NCBI GenBank assembly: GCA_024401695.1
Contig: JAKSKN010000005.1
Span: forward strand, 62,001 to 126,000
Reading direction: 5' to 3'
Length of the DNA stretch: 64,000 bases
DNA from: Bacteroidales bacterium
Lineage (GTDB): Bacteria > Bacteroidota > Bacteroidia > Bacteroidales > UBA932
This document shows positions 28,601 through 36,482 of this stretch, one piece after another. Both the position numbers and the translations under genes were made by a program. A model generated the notes under the pieces. The model was not told where the DNA came from. It saw only the letters and a program-made list of their open reading frames with translations, and made no database searches. Position 1 is the stretch's first letter. The number at the start of each line of letters is the position of its first letter.

Positions 28601-29308
28601 CCAACTACGTCATTCAAGGACATTCCTTTCTGCGAGATGCCTGCAGAGACATTCATCGAGCACTTTGACTGGAGGATGTTCTTTGCGGTCTGCGGCGTGA
28701 AATGCGAGCATTGCGAAGGCGCCGGACTACGTCGGGAGGCTCAGACTTTCCTTGAAACGGCCGGACTGAAGGTCCGTCTTGCGCTACGCTTCTTTGACGC
28801 GCATCGCGAAGACGACGACATCGTCACTCCGGTTTTCCGCCTGCCTATGCTTCGCGACGGGGTCTGCCTGGCCGACTACTTCCCTGCCTCGGGAAGCAGT
28901 CAGCTGGGGCTTTTTGCCGCAACAGTCGTGCAGCCGACTCCGTCCGATGACCTTGTTGCCCACGCAGTGCGCGTGACACTTGCCGAGGCGGCGTCGGAAT
29001 GGATAGGAGCACAGCTTGACACAAAGCATATCCGCCCCGGGATCGGATACGCCTGCTGCCCGGACCACAGCCTCAAGAGAGACGTCCTGGCCCTGCTCCC
29101 GTCCGAATTGGGGATAACCCTGACTGAATCCTGTGCAATGATACCGGAGGCCAGCGTTTGCGGTCTGGTAATAGCCCATCCGCTGGCTTCCTATAATGAT
29201 ATACGTCACGTGTCGGATGCCGACCTTGATGCCTATGCCGCCCGTCGTGGGATGTCCGAAAGCGAGAAAATGCTTTTCCTCGGGCATTTAGTCATTCTTA
29301 AAAAATAA
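25697..29308 (+). CDS. metH: Cobalamin-dependent methionine synthase, full-length, with repeat-filled linkers
   Basis: 1203 aa, all four MetH modules. Homocysteine-binding barrel about 1-272 (LDGGMGTMLQRGF; zinc cysteines in FGINCALG and GGCCGTTPEH). Pterin-binding barrel about 355-640 (NVGERTNVAGSKKF, DINMDDPMVDSKE). B12 cap about 717-800 and cobalamin domain with the axial-His motif GDVHDIGKN near 816. AdoMet activation domain about 935-1203, with RPGIGYACCPDHS. Residues about 273-349 and 644-716, the linkers after the first and second modules, are low-complexity segments rich in Ala, Ser, Gln and Asn, built from a 16-residue unit such as SAARKNATQSGQSDSQ; the DNA there forms palindromes. 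Codons in 26330-28450 look more G/T-ended than in the rest of the gene. It transfers methyl from 5-methyl-THF to homocysteine in the cytosol. Confidence 0.96.
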   Translation: MALVLDGGMGTMLQRGFTEEQVLRMYVEAGADIITTNTFTANRISQAATGLADKAAQMAFEGARTARKVADAAPRKVLVAGSVGPTGKSLTMASDADDPGFREYSFDEMAAAFEEQVSALLRGGADIILLETCFDALNAKALIYALEKLGNPCPLYISATVSDRSGRTLTGQTLEAFYRSVSHAKTLAAFGINCALGAAAMAPLVREIASFSSHPVIFYPNAGVPDEFGNYNDTPEEMAEVIGGLVRDGYVQIAGGCCGTTPEHIRAIAQVVYSCGLGASSPCGLGASATGSACSAKARENATQAELSHQQSAARKNATQSGQSDSQSAARKNATQAELSRRQSGDSLYVSGLESVEISRARNFMNVGERTNVAGSKKFARLVAEDNWEEALRIAEAQIEGGADVIDINMDDPMVDSKEKMRTFLRHIAGEPAIAKAALMIDSSHWETVLEGLKNAQGKCIVNSISLKDGRGEFLRKALEIRRLGGAMVVMAFDEEGQAVSFDRKVAICKRSYDLLTAAGVPSTDIIFDCNILSIGTGIAEHARFGVDFIEAVRWIKANLPGVKTSGGVSNLSFAFRGNNVVREAMHSAFLYHAIRAGLDMAIVNPQMIQIYDEIEPELRKRVEDVIFDSDAEATSRLVEYASNPYGLGENPTGPLCSAKARENATQSGQSDSQSAAGENAPFSVALGADATGSTCSAKARENATQAELSRRQSGESGLDPIERLTGAVVKGVSAGIEESAMGAYGVLKSAVEVIEGPLMKGMEKVGELFAAGRMFLPQVVKSAKVMREAVAVLQPYMGDASEGSGRPVFVIATVQGDVHDIGKNITAIVLQCSGFEVVDLGVMVPCADILDKAVEVGAVAVGVSGLITPSLSRMEEICSEMSARGMDIPLFVGGAAASAVHTAVRLSPLYPNVHYGADASATAVMAKKYLIDKESFIADELKEREKLIALRSSAVAKPVKPVVTDGFPTTSFKDIPFCEMPAETFIEHFDWRMFFAVCGVKCEHCEGAGLRREAQTFLETAGLKVRLALRFFDAHREDDDIVTPVFRLPMLRDGVCLADYFPASGSSQLGLFAATVVQPTPSDDLVAHAVRVTLAEAASEWIGAQLDTKHIRPGIGYACCPDHSLKRDVLALLPSELGITLTESCAMIPEASVCGLVIAHPLASYNDIRHVSDADLDAYAARRGMSESEKMLFLGHLVILKK
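26517..26745 (+). repeat. In-frame repeat array in metH linker 1
   Basis: A 24-base tandem duplication (26517-26535 repeated at 26541-26559) is followed by three copies of a ~48-base unit, each containing AAAACGCTACA at 26597-26607, 26643-26653 and 26691-26701. The unit is in frame and gives a 16-residue protein period. The first copy forms a complete hairpin; the second and third look like half-elements lacking the left arm. The right arms alternate between two versions (GGCAGAACTGTCGC and AAGTGGACAGTCGG). Confidence 0.85.
26561..26621 (+). repeat. Palindromic element copy 1 inside metH
   Basis: Left arm 26561-26577 and right arm 26606-26621 pair over 16 bases with one unpaired G in the left arm, ten pairs from the loop. 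The 28-base loop (26578-26605) contains GCTAAAGCAAGGGAAAACGC and is the same in copies 2 and 3. Confidence 0.8.
27644..27716 (+). repeat. Palindromic element copy 2 inside metH
   Basis: Left arm 27644-27666 and right arm 27695-27716 pair over 22 bases, perfectly except for one bulged G ten pairs from the loop, as in copy 1. Five of the ten loop-proximal pairs differ from copy 1, each with a matching change on the other arm. The 28-base loop (27667-27694) is identical to copy 1. Confidence 0.82.
27760..27834 (+). repeat. Palindromic element copy 3 inside metH
   Basis: Left arm 27760-27783 and right arm 27812-27834 pair over 23 bases with one mismatch and the same bulged G position. The 28-base loop 27784-27811 differs from copies 1 and 2 only at its first base. 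Its arms are a longer version of copy 1. Confidence 0.82.
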
Positions 29309-29439
29309 CTTGGTAATCTTTATGGTTCTTGTTTTGTCTTTTGAACATGTCATTCAGTCACGTAGCACGGCTACGCTCCTTCATTCCATATCCAAAATAC
29401 ATAAACAATCCCTCATAAATCTTTACCAACTTATTTTTT
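29300..29439. repeat. Long imperfect hairpin between metH and thrA
   Basis: Starts in the last codons of metH. Outer arms 29300-29324 and 29414-29439 match with about three differences; the similarity continues inward (29325-29349 against 29390-29413) at roughly 80 percent. The apical part (29351-29386) begins CATTCAG and contains CTACGCTCCTTC. It is transcribed after metH and could terminate or stabilise that message; the architecture resembles 1245-1370. Confidence 0.6.
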
Positions 29440-29533
29440 CATCATTCCTTATTTGGAAAATAATCGCTACATTAGCAAATAATTATCGACATCCGACTGT
29501 TTGGATGCCGTCAAAAAGCAGAAAGTTAGTAGT

Positions 29534-31972
29534 ATGAATGTTCTGAAATTCGGAGGTACTTCCGTCGGTTCTGTTGAAGCCCTCAAAAACGTCAAGCAGA
29601 TTGTATGCTCCCGCGACGAGAGTGTCGTAGTTGTTGTATCGGCTCTTTCCGGAGTCACTGATATGCTTCTCAGCACATCCGCGCTTGCAGAATGCGGCGA
29701 CGAATCGTGGCTTGCGTCCTTCAAGAACATTTGTGAACGTCATCATCAGGTCATAGACGCTCTCAAGCTCCCCGCAGCATCAAAGAAAGCCTTGAATGAC
29801 ACAGCTGATGACCTGCTCACTTCCCTTATGTCTCTTCTTGAAGGTGTCTTCACCCTCAAGGTCCTTCCGGAAAAGACCAGGTTCGAGATCGTCAGCTTCG
29901 GCGAAAGGATATCGTCCCAGATTGTATCAAGCCTCATCGCAGGGTCCAAACTCTATAACTCCCTTGATTTCATCAAGACAACACGTGTAGAAGGCAAGGT
30001 GGTCCTTGATTCGGAATTGACGGAAACTCTCGTCAAGTCGACTTTCAAGGGTATTGCAAAGCGCAAGGAGATTGCCGTCGTCCCCGGATTCATCTCTACT
30101 GATTCCGCTTCCGGCCAGATCACCAATCTCGGACGCGGAGGATCAGACTATACCGCCAGCATCATCGCTGCGGCCCTGGATGCCGAATGCCTCGAGATAT
30201 GGACAGACGTCGACGGGTTCATGACAGCTGACCCGCGAATCATCAAGACATCCTATGTCATTGACGAGTTGAGCTTTGCGGAAGCAATGGAACTTTGCAA
30301 CTTCGGTGCGAAGGTCATCTATCCGCCTGCACTCTATCCTGTCTGCCCGAAAGATATCCCGGTCCATATCAAGAACACATTCAACCCATCCGCCAGCGGT
30401 ACTGTCATCCGTCAGAAGAGCAGTGCTTCAGGCCGTGCCGTGACCGGCATCTCATCCATCAGCGACACTTGCGTGATTACGGTCTCAGGTGCATCGATGG
30501 CAGGTATCGTCGGTGTTGACAGCAGGATATTCAATGCGCTTGCGCGCAATAACATCAGTGTGTTCCTCGTCAGCCAGTCTTCTTCCGAGACCCATATATC
30601 GCTTGGCATCAACGAGGCCGATGCCGACCTCGCGTGTGAAGTCCTGAACAAGGAGTTCAGTCACGAGATCTCTGAAGGGTCGATGGTACCTGTGCAGCTG
30701 CTCCGCGACCTCGCTACGGTAGCTATCGTCGGCGAAAAGATGAAAAGCAACGCAGGTGTTGCCGGCAAGCTGTTCAGCGTGCTCGGCCGCAACGGCATCA
30801 GCATCATCGCCTGTGCCCAGGGTACAGAAGAGCGCAACATCTCCTTTGTCGTTGAAAAGAGATTCCTCCGCAAGTCATTGAATGTCATTCACGACAGTTT
30901 CTTCCTTTCAGAATACCAGGAACTCAATCTCTTTATCTGCGGCATAGGTACCGTTGGAGGGAACCTTATCGAACAGATCGCAAGCCAGAGGTCTAAGCTT
31001 ATGAAGCGCCACGGCCTGAAACTCAACGTGGTCGGCATTGCACGGAGCACCAAGGGCATATTCTGCCGCGACGGCATCGACCTTGCCACATACAAGGAGC
31101 AGCTGGCAGCCGGCATTCCTCTTGACCTTGGAAAGCTTCGCGACGAGGTCATCGGAATGAACATATTCAACTCTGTCTTCGTGGATTGTACTGCAAGTGC
31201 AGATGTCGCGACACTTTACAAGGATTTCTTCGAGCACGGCATTTCAGTCGTCGCCGCCAACAAGGTTGCGGCTTCGTCCGATTACGAGAACTATGCCTCA
31301 CTCAAGGAACTCGCCCACAAACGCAATGTCAAGTTCCTTTTCGAGACAAATGTCGGCGCAGGCCTCCCTATCATCAACACCATCAATGCATTGCGCAACA
31401 GCGGTGATAAGATCCTGAAGATCGAGGCAGTTGTCTCCGGTACATTGAATTTCATCTTCAATACCATCTCCGCGGATATTCCTTTCAGCGAAACGGTACG
31501 TATGGCCAAGGAACAGGGTTTCTCGGAGCCTGATCCCCGCATCGACCTGTCCGGCAAGGACGTGATACGCAAACTCGTCATCCTCGCCCGCGAGGCCGGA
31601 TACAAAGTCAATCAGGAAGATGTTGATGCCAACCTTTTCATCCCTGCAGATTTCTTTGACTGCACGATGGAGGAATTCTGGCAGAAGCTGCCTTCTCTCG
31701 ATGCCGATTTCGAAGAGCGTCGCAAGCGCCTGGAAGCCGAGCACAAGCATTGGCGTTTCGTCGCCAGGATGGATGGCGGCAAGTTCTCAGTCTCCCTGCA
31801 GGAATTCAAGGAGGGTCACTCATTCTACGTTCTTGAGGGATCGAACAATATTATCCTGCTTACCACGGAACGCTACAACAAGCACCCTATGCTTATCCAG
31901 GGCTATGGAGCCGGTGCAAGCGTCACCGCTGCCGGTGTATTCGCCGACATTATGAGCATCGCCAACGTCTAA
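29534..31972 (+). CDS. thrA: Bifunctional aspartokinase / homoserine dehydrogenase
   Basis: 812 aa. Residues about 1-290 are the amino-acid kinase (VLKFGGTSVGSVEALKN, GFISTDSASGQITNLGRGGSDYTA, DVDGFMTADPR). About 300-450 are ACT regulatory domains (VSGASMAGIVGVDSRIF, LSVLGRNGISIIACAQG). About 460-812 are homoserine dehydrogenase (NLFICGIGTVGGNLIEQI, VDCTASADV, VVAANKVAAS, GAGLPIINTI, SGTLNFIFN, EPDPRIDLSGKDV). It supplies aspartyl phosphate and homoserine for threonine and for the metX/metY/metH route. The ATG at 29534 is preferred over an in-frame TTG at 29501 because the protein then begins directly with the kinase strand. No clear TAnnTTTG was found upstream. Confidence 0.97.
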   Translation: MNVLKFGGTSVGSVEALKNVKQIVCSRDESVVVVVSALSGVTDMLLSTSALAECGDESWLASFKNICERHHQVIDALKLPAASKKALNDTADDLLTSLMSLLEGVFTLKVLPEKTRFEIVSFGERISSQIVSSLIAGSKLYNSLDFIKTTRVEGKVVLDSELTETLVKSTFKGIAKRKEIAVVPGFISTDSASGQITNLGRGGSDYTASIIAAALDAECLEIWTDVDGFMTADPRIIKTSYVIDELSFAEAMELCNFGAKVIYPPALYPVCPKDIPVHIKNTFNPSASGTVIRQKSSASGRAVTGISSISDTCVITVSGASMAGIVGVDSRIFNALARNNISVFLVSQSSSETHISLGINEADADLACEVLNKEFSHEISEGSMVPVQLLRDLATVAIVGEKMKSNAGVAGKLFSVLGRNGISIIACAQGTEERNISFVVEKRFLRKSLNVIHDSFFLSEYQELNLFICGIGTVGGNLIEQIASQRSKLMKRHGLKLNVVGIARSTKGIFCRDGIDLATYKEQLAAGIPLDLGKLRDEVIGMNIFNSVFVDCTASADVATLYKDFFEHGISVVAANKVAASSDYENYASLKELAHKRNVKFLFETNVGAGLPIINTINALRNSGDKILKIEAVVSGTLNFIFNTISADIPFSETVRMAKEQGFSEPDPRIDLSGKDVIRKLVILAREAGYKVNQEDVDANLFIPADFFDCTMEEFWQKLPSLDADFEERRKRLEAEHKHWRFVARMDGGKFSVSLQEFKEGHSFYVLEGSNNIILLTTERYNKHPMLIQGYGAGASVTAAGVFADIMSIANV

Positions 31973-32032
31973 TTTTTATACTTAACGATAACACTGAAAT
32001 AGCCGATTACTTATTCTGAAAGTTATCAAATT

Positions 32033-32878
32033 ATGACTGAAATTCTAACTACGCTCGCCATTGTGGCGGCCTGCAGTGCGGCATACTGCTTTATCGTGGG
32101 TGAGCTCACTATGAACAACAGCCAGATGGACAAACTCTGGAGCATCCTGCCAGCCGTTTATGTCTGGATCGTTGCAATTAAAGGTGGGATGACTCTACGA
32201 CTGGTTATCATGGCTGTCCTGGCAACTGTCTGGGGTGCCAGACTTACCTGGAACTTTGCTCGCAAAGGTGCCTACAGCTGGAAGTTCTGGTCCGGAGAAG
32301 AAGACTACCGTTGGAAATGGCTCCGCAAACAGAATGGCTTCAAGAATCGTTTTGTCTGGGGCGCCTTCGACTTGCTTTTCATCTCGATATATCAGAACTT
32401 TCTGGTTCTACTGACTGTACTTCCTGCCGTAATTGCTTATGAATCAACAGCTCCTTTATGTTGGACCGATATACTTGCAGCGGTGCTGATGGTCGGTTTC
32501 ATATGCCTTGAGACCATAGCTGATGAACAACAGTGGGCTTTCCAGACAAAGAAATGGGAATTGATCAACGCCGGAGCGAAACTTGAAGACCTGCCGAAGC
32601 CATATGACAAGGGATTCAATACAACCGGCCTCTGGGGCCTCAGCCGACACCCGAATTATCTTGGCGAGCAGGGCACGTGGCTGTCGTTCTACATTTTCTC
32701 TATTGCTGCAGGCGCATCAGTAATCAACTGGACCATCGCCGGCTCATTGCTGCTGATACTCCTGTTCCTCGGCAGTTCAACCCTTGCCGAAAAGATCAGT
32801 TCATCAAAGTACCCGGCCTACGCCGAATACAAGAAGACCCGTCCCCGCTACTTCCCTATTCCTGTCAAATATTCTTGA
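32033..32878 (+). CDS. DUF1295 / steroid 5-alpha-reductase-like membrane protein
   Basis: 281 aa, strongly hydrophobic with about six membrane segments (for example near residues 5-25, 38-52, 60-72, 115-135, 145-163 and 225-255). The C-terminal NTTGLWGLSRHPNYLGEQGTW motif is the isoprenylcysteine-methyltransferase/5-alpha-reductase signature, followed by a KTRPRYFP tail typical of DUF1295. The family is thought to modify lipids in the inner membrane, but this member's substrate is unknown. It starts 60 bases after thrA and overlaps the convergent acyltransferase gene by 14 bases. Confidence 0.85.
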   Translation: MTEILTTLAIVAACSAAYCFIVGELTMNNSQMDKLWSILPAVYVWIVAIKGGMTLRLVIMAVLATVWGARLTWNFARKGAYSWKFWSGEEDYRWKWLRKQNGFKNRFVWGAFDLLFISIYQNFLVLLTVLPAVIAYESTAPLCWTDILAAVLMVGFICLETIADEQQWAFQTKKWELINAGAKLEDLPKPYDKGFNTTGLWGLSRHPNYLGEQGTWLSFYIFSIAAGASVINWTIAGSLLLILLFLGSSTLAEKISSSKYPAYAEYKKTRPRYFPIPVKYS

Positions 32879-33989
32879 TATAGCAGCGGGCCCGCTTGAT
32901 CAGTGTGCGGTTGTAGTGTGTGGATAGGTTGATCACGTGCAAGTTGTCCTCAAGTTCGCGGGTCGACTCAAGATATTTGATGCCGACCTGTTTCATACCG
33001 GTGTACATCTTGTCGAAGAAAATCGCATTCAGGCCCTTGCCTTCGTATTGAGGATCGACGGCAACAAGCAGTGTGTCTGCCGTGTCATTCTTGTGCAACG
33101 CCTTCAATATATGGAACCATCCGAATGGGAAGAGATGTCCGTTGGCCTTTTTCATCGCTTTGGAAAGAGACGGCATCCAGAACATGAAACCGACTGCCTT
33201 GTCTGAAGAATCAAGCACCACCGAAAGCAGGTTCGGGTTGGTATTAGGCATGAATTGAGACTTCAGGTCCTCAAGCTGGCCGGGAGTCAGTTCGGAATAT
33301 CCGTGGATTCTGGCATAGCAGCGGTTCATAAGGTCAAATATACCATCCACATACTTGGTGATATCCTTGCGGGTCGTGATTTTTGCCTGGTGCAGGTTGA
33401 ATCGCTCCTGGATCAGTTTTGAAGCCCTGGCATTCCTGTCGTGCTTATATTCGGAAAGATCGACGGAATACTCCACCCAATCGGTGTCCTTCTCATATCC
33501 GAATTCCTTGATCATCGGGTCATAGTATGGCGAATTGTATTTGCCATAAGCTGTAGGAAGCTTGTCAAAACCATCGACCAGAATGCCTGCGGCATCGAAT
33601 TCAAGGAACCCGACAGGGCCGTTCATCTTGTCAAGTCCCTTCTCACGGGCATAGTCCTCGACGCTTGAAAGCAACGCGCCGAGCACGTCCTTGTCCTCCA
33701 CGAAATCCAGCCAGCCGAAGCGGCAGATATTCTCCCCTACCTTCTTGTTGTATGCGTGGTTGACTATACCGGCAATGCGGCCGACAACCTTGCCGCGTTC
33801 ATCGTACGCAAGCCAGTATTTTGCCTCGCACACTTCAAAAGCGTGGTTCTTTTCAGGGTCGAGTGTATCCCTGTCCATTGATTCGATCTGTGGAACATAA
33901 TAGGGACACGCCCTGTACAGTTCATTCGGGAAGTGGACGAACTCTTTGAGCTCCTTCCTGCTCCTGACTTCGCGGACGTTGACTTTCAT
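32865..33989 (-). CDS. GNAT-fold acyltransferase-like protein, unknown substrate
   Basis: 374 aa. The N-terminal part (PYYVPQIESMDRDTLDPEKN, then YWLAYDERGKVVGRIAGI) and the C-terminal part (DTLLVAVDPQYEGKGLNAIFFDKMYTGMKQVG) look like two GNAT halves; the QYEGKGLN segment corresponds to the acetyl-CoA pyrophosphate loop. Similar ~370-390 aa proteins are common and uncharacterised in Bacteroidota. The ATG at 33989 is preferred to a TTG at 34046 because the latter overlaps the DUF1846 gene. The fold call is moderate and the function unknown. Confidence 0.65.
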   Translation of the reverse strand: MKVNVREVRSRKELKEFVHFPNELYRACPYYVPQIESMDRDTLDPEKNHAFEVCEAKYWLAYDERGKVVGRIAGIVNHAYNKKVGENICRFGWLDFVEDKDVLGALLSSVEDYAREKGLDKMNGPVGFLEFDAAGILVDGFDKLPTAYGKYNSPYYDPMIKEFGYEKDTDWVEYSVDLSEYKHDRNARASKLIQERFNLHQAKITTRKDITKYVDGIFDLMNRCYARIHGYSELTPGQLEDLKSQFMPNTNPNLLSVVLDSSDKAVGFMFWMPSLSKAMKKANGHLFPFGWFHILKALHKNDTADTLLVAVDPQYEGKGLNAIFFDKMYTGMKQVGIKYLESTRELEDNLHVINLSTHYNRTLIKRARCYIKNI

Positions 33990-34042
33990 ATTGGTAAAAG
34001 GTATTGGTTTTAGTTCAGTACTTGCCCTAAGAGTGACTTGGC

Positions 34043-35506
34043 TCAATCCTTCTTGACGGGATCGCAGGAAAGGCCCACGCCGAGCTTCTTGAATATCTTG
34101 CGGTCGACCTCACTCAGCATCACCGTAGAGTGGACCTGGCATCCGTTGAATTGAGGAAGGGTGTCCAGCGCCCTGCGGCAGTTGTCATCTTCGGTGCTGA
34201 GCATTGAAAGGGCGACAAGCACTTCATCGGTGTGCAGGCGCGGGTTATGCCCGTGCAGGAATGACACCTTCGTCTTCTGGATAGGCTCGATCATACTCTG
34301 AGGGATAAGCTTGACACTGTGGTCGATGCCTGCCAGATGCTTCGAGGCATTGAGGATGAGTGCGGCGCTAGGACCGAGAAGTTCGCTGGTCTCCGCGCTG
34401 ATAAGTGTGCCGTCGGCGAGCTCGATCGCAGCTGAGGCCTTGCCGGATTTCTCCTTGCGCTGACGGGCTGCGATGGTGGCCTTGCGGAAGTCAGTGGAGA
34501 TCTTTGCCTGCTTCATCAGAAGGGCGATCTTGTTGACCTCATTGTCATTGCACTCCCCGTCCGCCAGCTTGTCGAGCGCCGTGTAGTAACGGCGGATGAT
34601 CTCATCGCAGGCTGCCTTGCAGCACACTTCCTCGTCGCTGAGGCAGTAGCCTATCATATTGACTCCCATATCAGTCGGTGACTTGTATGGATTTTCACCA
34701 TAAATGCCTTCAAAAAGGGCATTCAGCACCGGGAAGATTTCTATGTCACGGTTGTAGTTGACTGCGGTCTTGCCATATGCCTCAAGGTGGAACGGGTCAA
34801 TCATATTGACGTCGTTCAAATCGGCCGTAGCCGCCTCATACGCTACATTGAGCGGGTGCTTGAGAGGCAGGTTCCAGATAGGGAATGTCTCAAATTTCGC
34901 ATAACCTGCCTTGATGCCGCGTTTGTGTTCCTGGTAGAGCTGGCTGAGGCATACGGCCATCTTTCCACTGCCAGGGCCCGGGGCGGTCACGACCACGAGC
35001 GGCCTTGTGGTCTCGACATAGTCGTTCTTGCCGAATCCTTCGTCAGAATCAATCAGGGCGATGTTCTGCGGATAACCCTCAATGGTATGATGGAAATATG
35101 TCTTGATGCCCAGTCTCTTGAGACGGTTGCGGAATGCAGTGGCACTTGACTGGCCGTTGAAGTGGGTGATGACGACCGAACTGACGAGAAATCCCCTGCT
35201 GACAAACTCTTCGCGCAGGCGGAGGACATCCATATCGTATGTGATGCCAAGGTCCCCTCGGATCTTGTTTTTCTCGATATCGACGGCACTGATTACGATA
35301 ATGATTTCCGCACAATCACTCAACTCGCTGAGCATCTTGAGCTTGCTGTCAGGCTCGAAGCCAGGGAGAACGCGGCTGGCGTGGTTGTCGTCGAACAGCT
35401 TCCCGCCGAATTCCATATACAATTTATCACCGAACTGCGCGATTCTCTCCTTGATGTGCTCAGACTGAATCTTCTGATATTTCTCCTTGTCGAAACCGAT
35501 TTTCAT
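34043..35506 (-). CDS. DUF1846 family protein
   Basis: 487 aa, the usual size for DUF1846. Features: the N-terminal KIGFDKEKYQKIQSEHIKERI, FGGKLFDDNHASRVLPGFEPDSK, a glycine-rich TAPGPGSGKMAVCLSQLY segment that looks like a nucleotide-binding loop, WNLPLKHPLNVAYEAATADL, and a C-terminal FLHGHNPRLHTDEVLVAL. The family is found across anaerobes and has no agreed function. It has its own promoter match (35525-35532) and is followed leftward by the GNAT-like gene 53 bases on, so the two may be co-transcribed. Confidence 0.85.
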   Translation of the reverse strand: MKIGFDKEKYQKIQSEHIKERIAQFGDKLYMEFGGKLFDDNHASRVLPGFEPDSKLKMLSELSDCAEIIIVISAVDIEKNKIRGDLGITYDMDVLRLREEFVSRGFLVSSVVITHFNGQSSATAFRNRLKRLGIKTYFHHTIEGYPQNIALIDSDEGFGKNDYVETTRPLVVVTAPGPGSGKMAVCLSQLYQEHKRGIKAGYAKFETFPIWNLPLKHPLNVAYEAATADLNDVNMIDPFHLEAYGKTAVNYNRDIEIFPVLNALFEGIYGENPYKSPTDMGVNMIGYCLSDEEVCCKAACDEIIRRYYTALDKLADGECNDNEVNKIALLMKQAKISTDFRKATIAARQRKEKSGKASAAIELADGTLISAETSELLGPSAALILNASKHLAGIDHSVKLIPQSMIEPIQKTKVSFLHGHNPRLHTDEVLVALSMLSTEDDNCRRALDTLPQFNGCQVHSTVMLSEVDRKIFKKLGVGLSCDPVKKD

Positions 35507-35524
35507 AATAACTCAATATCCTAG

Positions 35525-35532
35525 CAAAAATA
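35525..35532 (-). promoter_or_regulatory. -7 element upstream of the DUF1846 gene
   Basis: TATTTTTG on the minus strand, 19 bases before the ATG at 35506. It implies a very short leader. No clear -33 match. Confidence 0.5.
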
Positions 35533-35553
35533 CCAATATTTTTTAAGAATGAC

Positions 35554-35561
35554 TAAATTTG
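35554..35561 (+). promoter_or_regulatory. -7 element upstream of the 35578 gene
   Basis: TAAATTTG, an exact TAnnTTTG match, 16 bases before the ATG. Expected leader is about 10 bases. It forms a divergent pair with 35525-35532. Confidence 0.55.
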
Positions 35562-35577
35562 CAGAAAAGAAAATCGT

Positions 35578-36021
35578 ATGGCTTTTGACATCACTTTGAA
35601 TCTGCCGACCGGATGGCAGAAAGAATCAGACACCTATATTGATGAATCCGGTGCGGAGATCTCTCATCTTGAAGCACATCTGTACGACCAGCAGCAGAAG
35701 CGCGACGAGGGTATGATCGATATATATGTAGGTGAAATGCCGGAAGACACCACGGCTGAAGACCAGGCCTTTTCAAATTATGCCGATATGGTCGGCTTTT
35801 CAGATGATGACCCTGAAGATTTCCAGCCTATCTTCAAAGTGAAGTTCAACGGGAAGAATGCGTTTGGCTTCGAGGCGCTGTGCGAAGATGAATCCCCGAT
35901 GAAATTCTTCACCCAGGAGATAAAGAAAGGCGTCCTTGCCATTATCTGCATTGCCGGCAAGGACGAAAAAACGCTCGACGGAATCTTTACTGTCGTCGAG
36001 CGTAACTTTAGGATTAAATAG
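35578..36021 (+). CDS. Small acidic cytosolic protein, unknown
   Basis: 147 aa, no signal peptide or membrane segment, acidic overall. It alternates polar and hydrophobic strands (IDIYVGEMPED, FKVKFNGKNAFGFEAL, KKGVLAIICIAGKDEKTLDGIFTVVERNFRIK), suggesting a compact alpha/beta fold. Not recognised. The start is supported by the -7 element 16 bases upstream. The last coding bases contain a perfect inverted repeat that appears to serve as terminator of the facing gene. Confidence 0.8.
   Translation: MAFDITLNLPTGWQKESDTYIDESGAEISHLEAHLYDQQQKRDEGMIDIYVGEMPEDTTAEDQAFSNYADMVGFSDDDPEDFQPIFKVKFNGKNAFGFEALCEDESPMKFFTQEIKKGVLAIICIAGKDEKTLDGIFTVVERNFRIK
35965..36003 (-). terminator. Terminator of the Spy-like gene, embedded in the opposite gene
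   Basis: On the minus strand a perfect 10-base stem (36003-35994 with 35980-35971), 13-base loop, is followed by six T residues (35970-35965). It lies 22 bases after the stop of the 36026-36394 gene but inside the last codons of the convergent 35578-36021 gene. Confidence 0.75.
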
Positions 36022-36025
36022 ACTG

Positions 36026-36394
36026 CTAGAAGCCGCCGAAGCCGCCGCCGGCCATCATAGCCTGCATACGCTCCTGCTCTGCTTTCTGGAACTTTGCGAA
36101 GTTGTCATCACCGAGAACTTCCTTGAGTTTCTTGTCGCGGTCTGCCTGAAGCTTCTGCATCTTGTCCATATCGAAACCGCCGCCCTGGAACATCTCGCCC
36201 ATTGCCTTGCCGTTCTCCTTGAAGATCTCAAGGACCTTTGCACTCTGAGCTTCGTCAAGCTTAACGGTCTCTTTCAACTGGTCAACCTGCATCTGAGCCA
36301 TCTGGTCAGGATCAAACTGAGGCTGTGCGTTTGCAGCCATACAGCCGAAGAGGAGCATTGCTCCTGCAACAGCCAATTTAACTAATGATTTCAT
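36026..36394 (-). CDS. Small periplasmic protein, Spy/CpxP-like
   Basis: 122 aa with a clear signal peptide (MKSLVKLAVAGAMLLFG then CMAANAQ), possibly a lipoprotein cysteine at residue 18. The mature part is a charged helical protein: VDQLKETVKLDEAQSAKVLEIF, then MQKLQADRDKKLKEVLGDDNFAKFQKAEQERMQAM, ending in a Gly/Phe tail. This pattern fits the Spy/CpxP-related helical stress proteins seen in Bacteroidota, but sequence identity is not strong. It is monocistronic, with its own terminator. Confidence 0.75.
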   Translation of the reverse strand: MKSLVKLAVAGAMLLFGCMAANAQPQFDPDQMAQMQVDQLKETVKLDEAQSAKVLEIFKENGKAMGEMFQGGGFDMDKMQKLQADRDKKLKEVLGDDNFAKFQKAEQERMQAMMAGGGFGGF

Positions 36395-36457
36395 CTGTTT
36401 TAGATATTAGGTTATTGATTGCATCATAAAGGTACAAATAATATGCCGGAATTTTGC

Positions 36458-36465
36458 TACTTTTG
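36458..36465 (+). promoter_or_regulatory. -7 element upstream of the 36483 gene
   Basis: TACTTTTG, exact TAnnTTTG, 17 bases before the ATG; a short leader as seen for several genes here. Confidence 0.5.
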
Positions 36466-36482
36466 AAAAAAGATTATTAGCT

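Noticed and set aside
29501-29533. Extended thrA start at TTG 29501
   Set aside because: It adds eleven unconserved residues; the ATG at 29534 begins exactly at the kinase strand.
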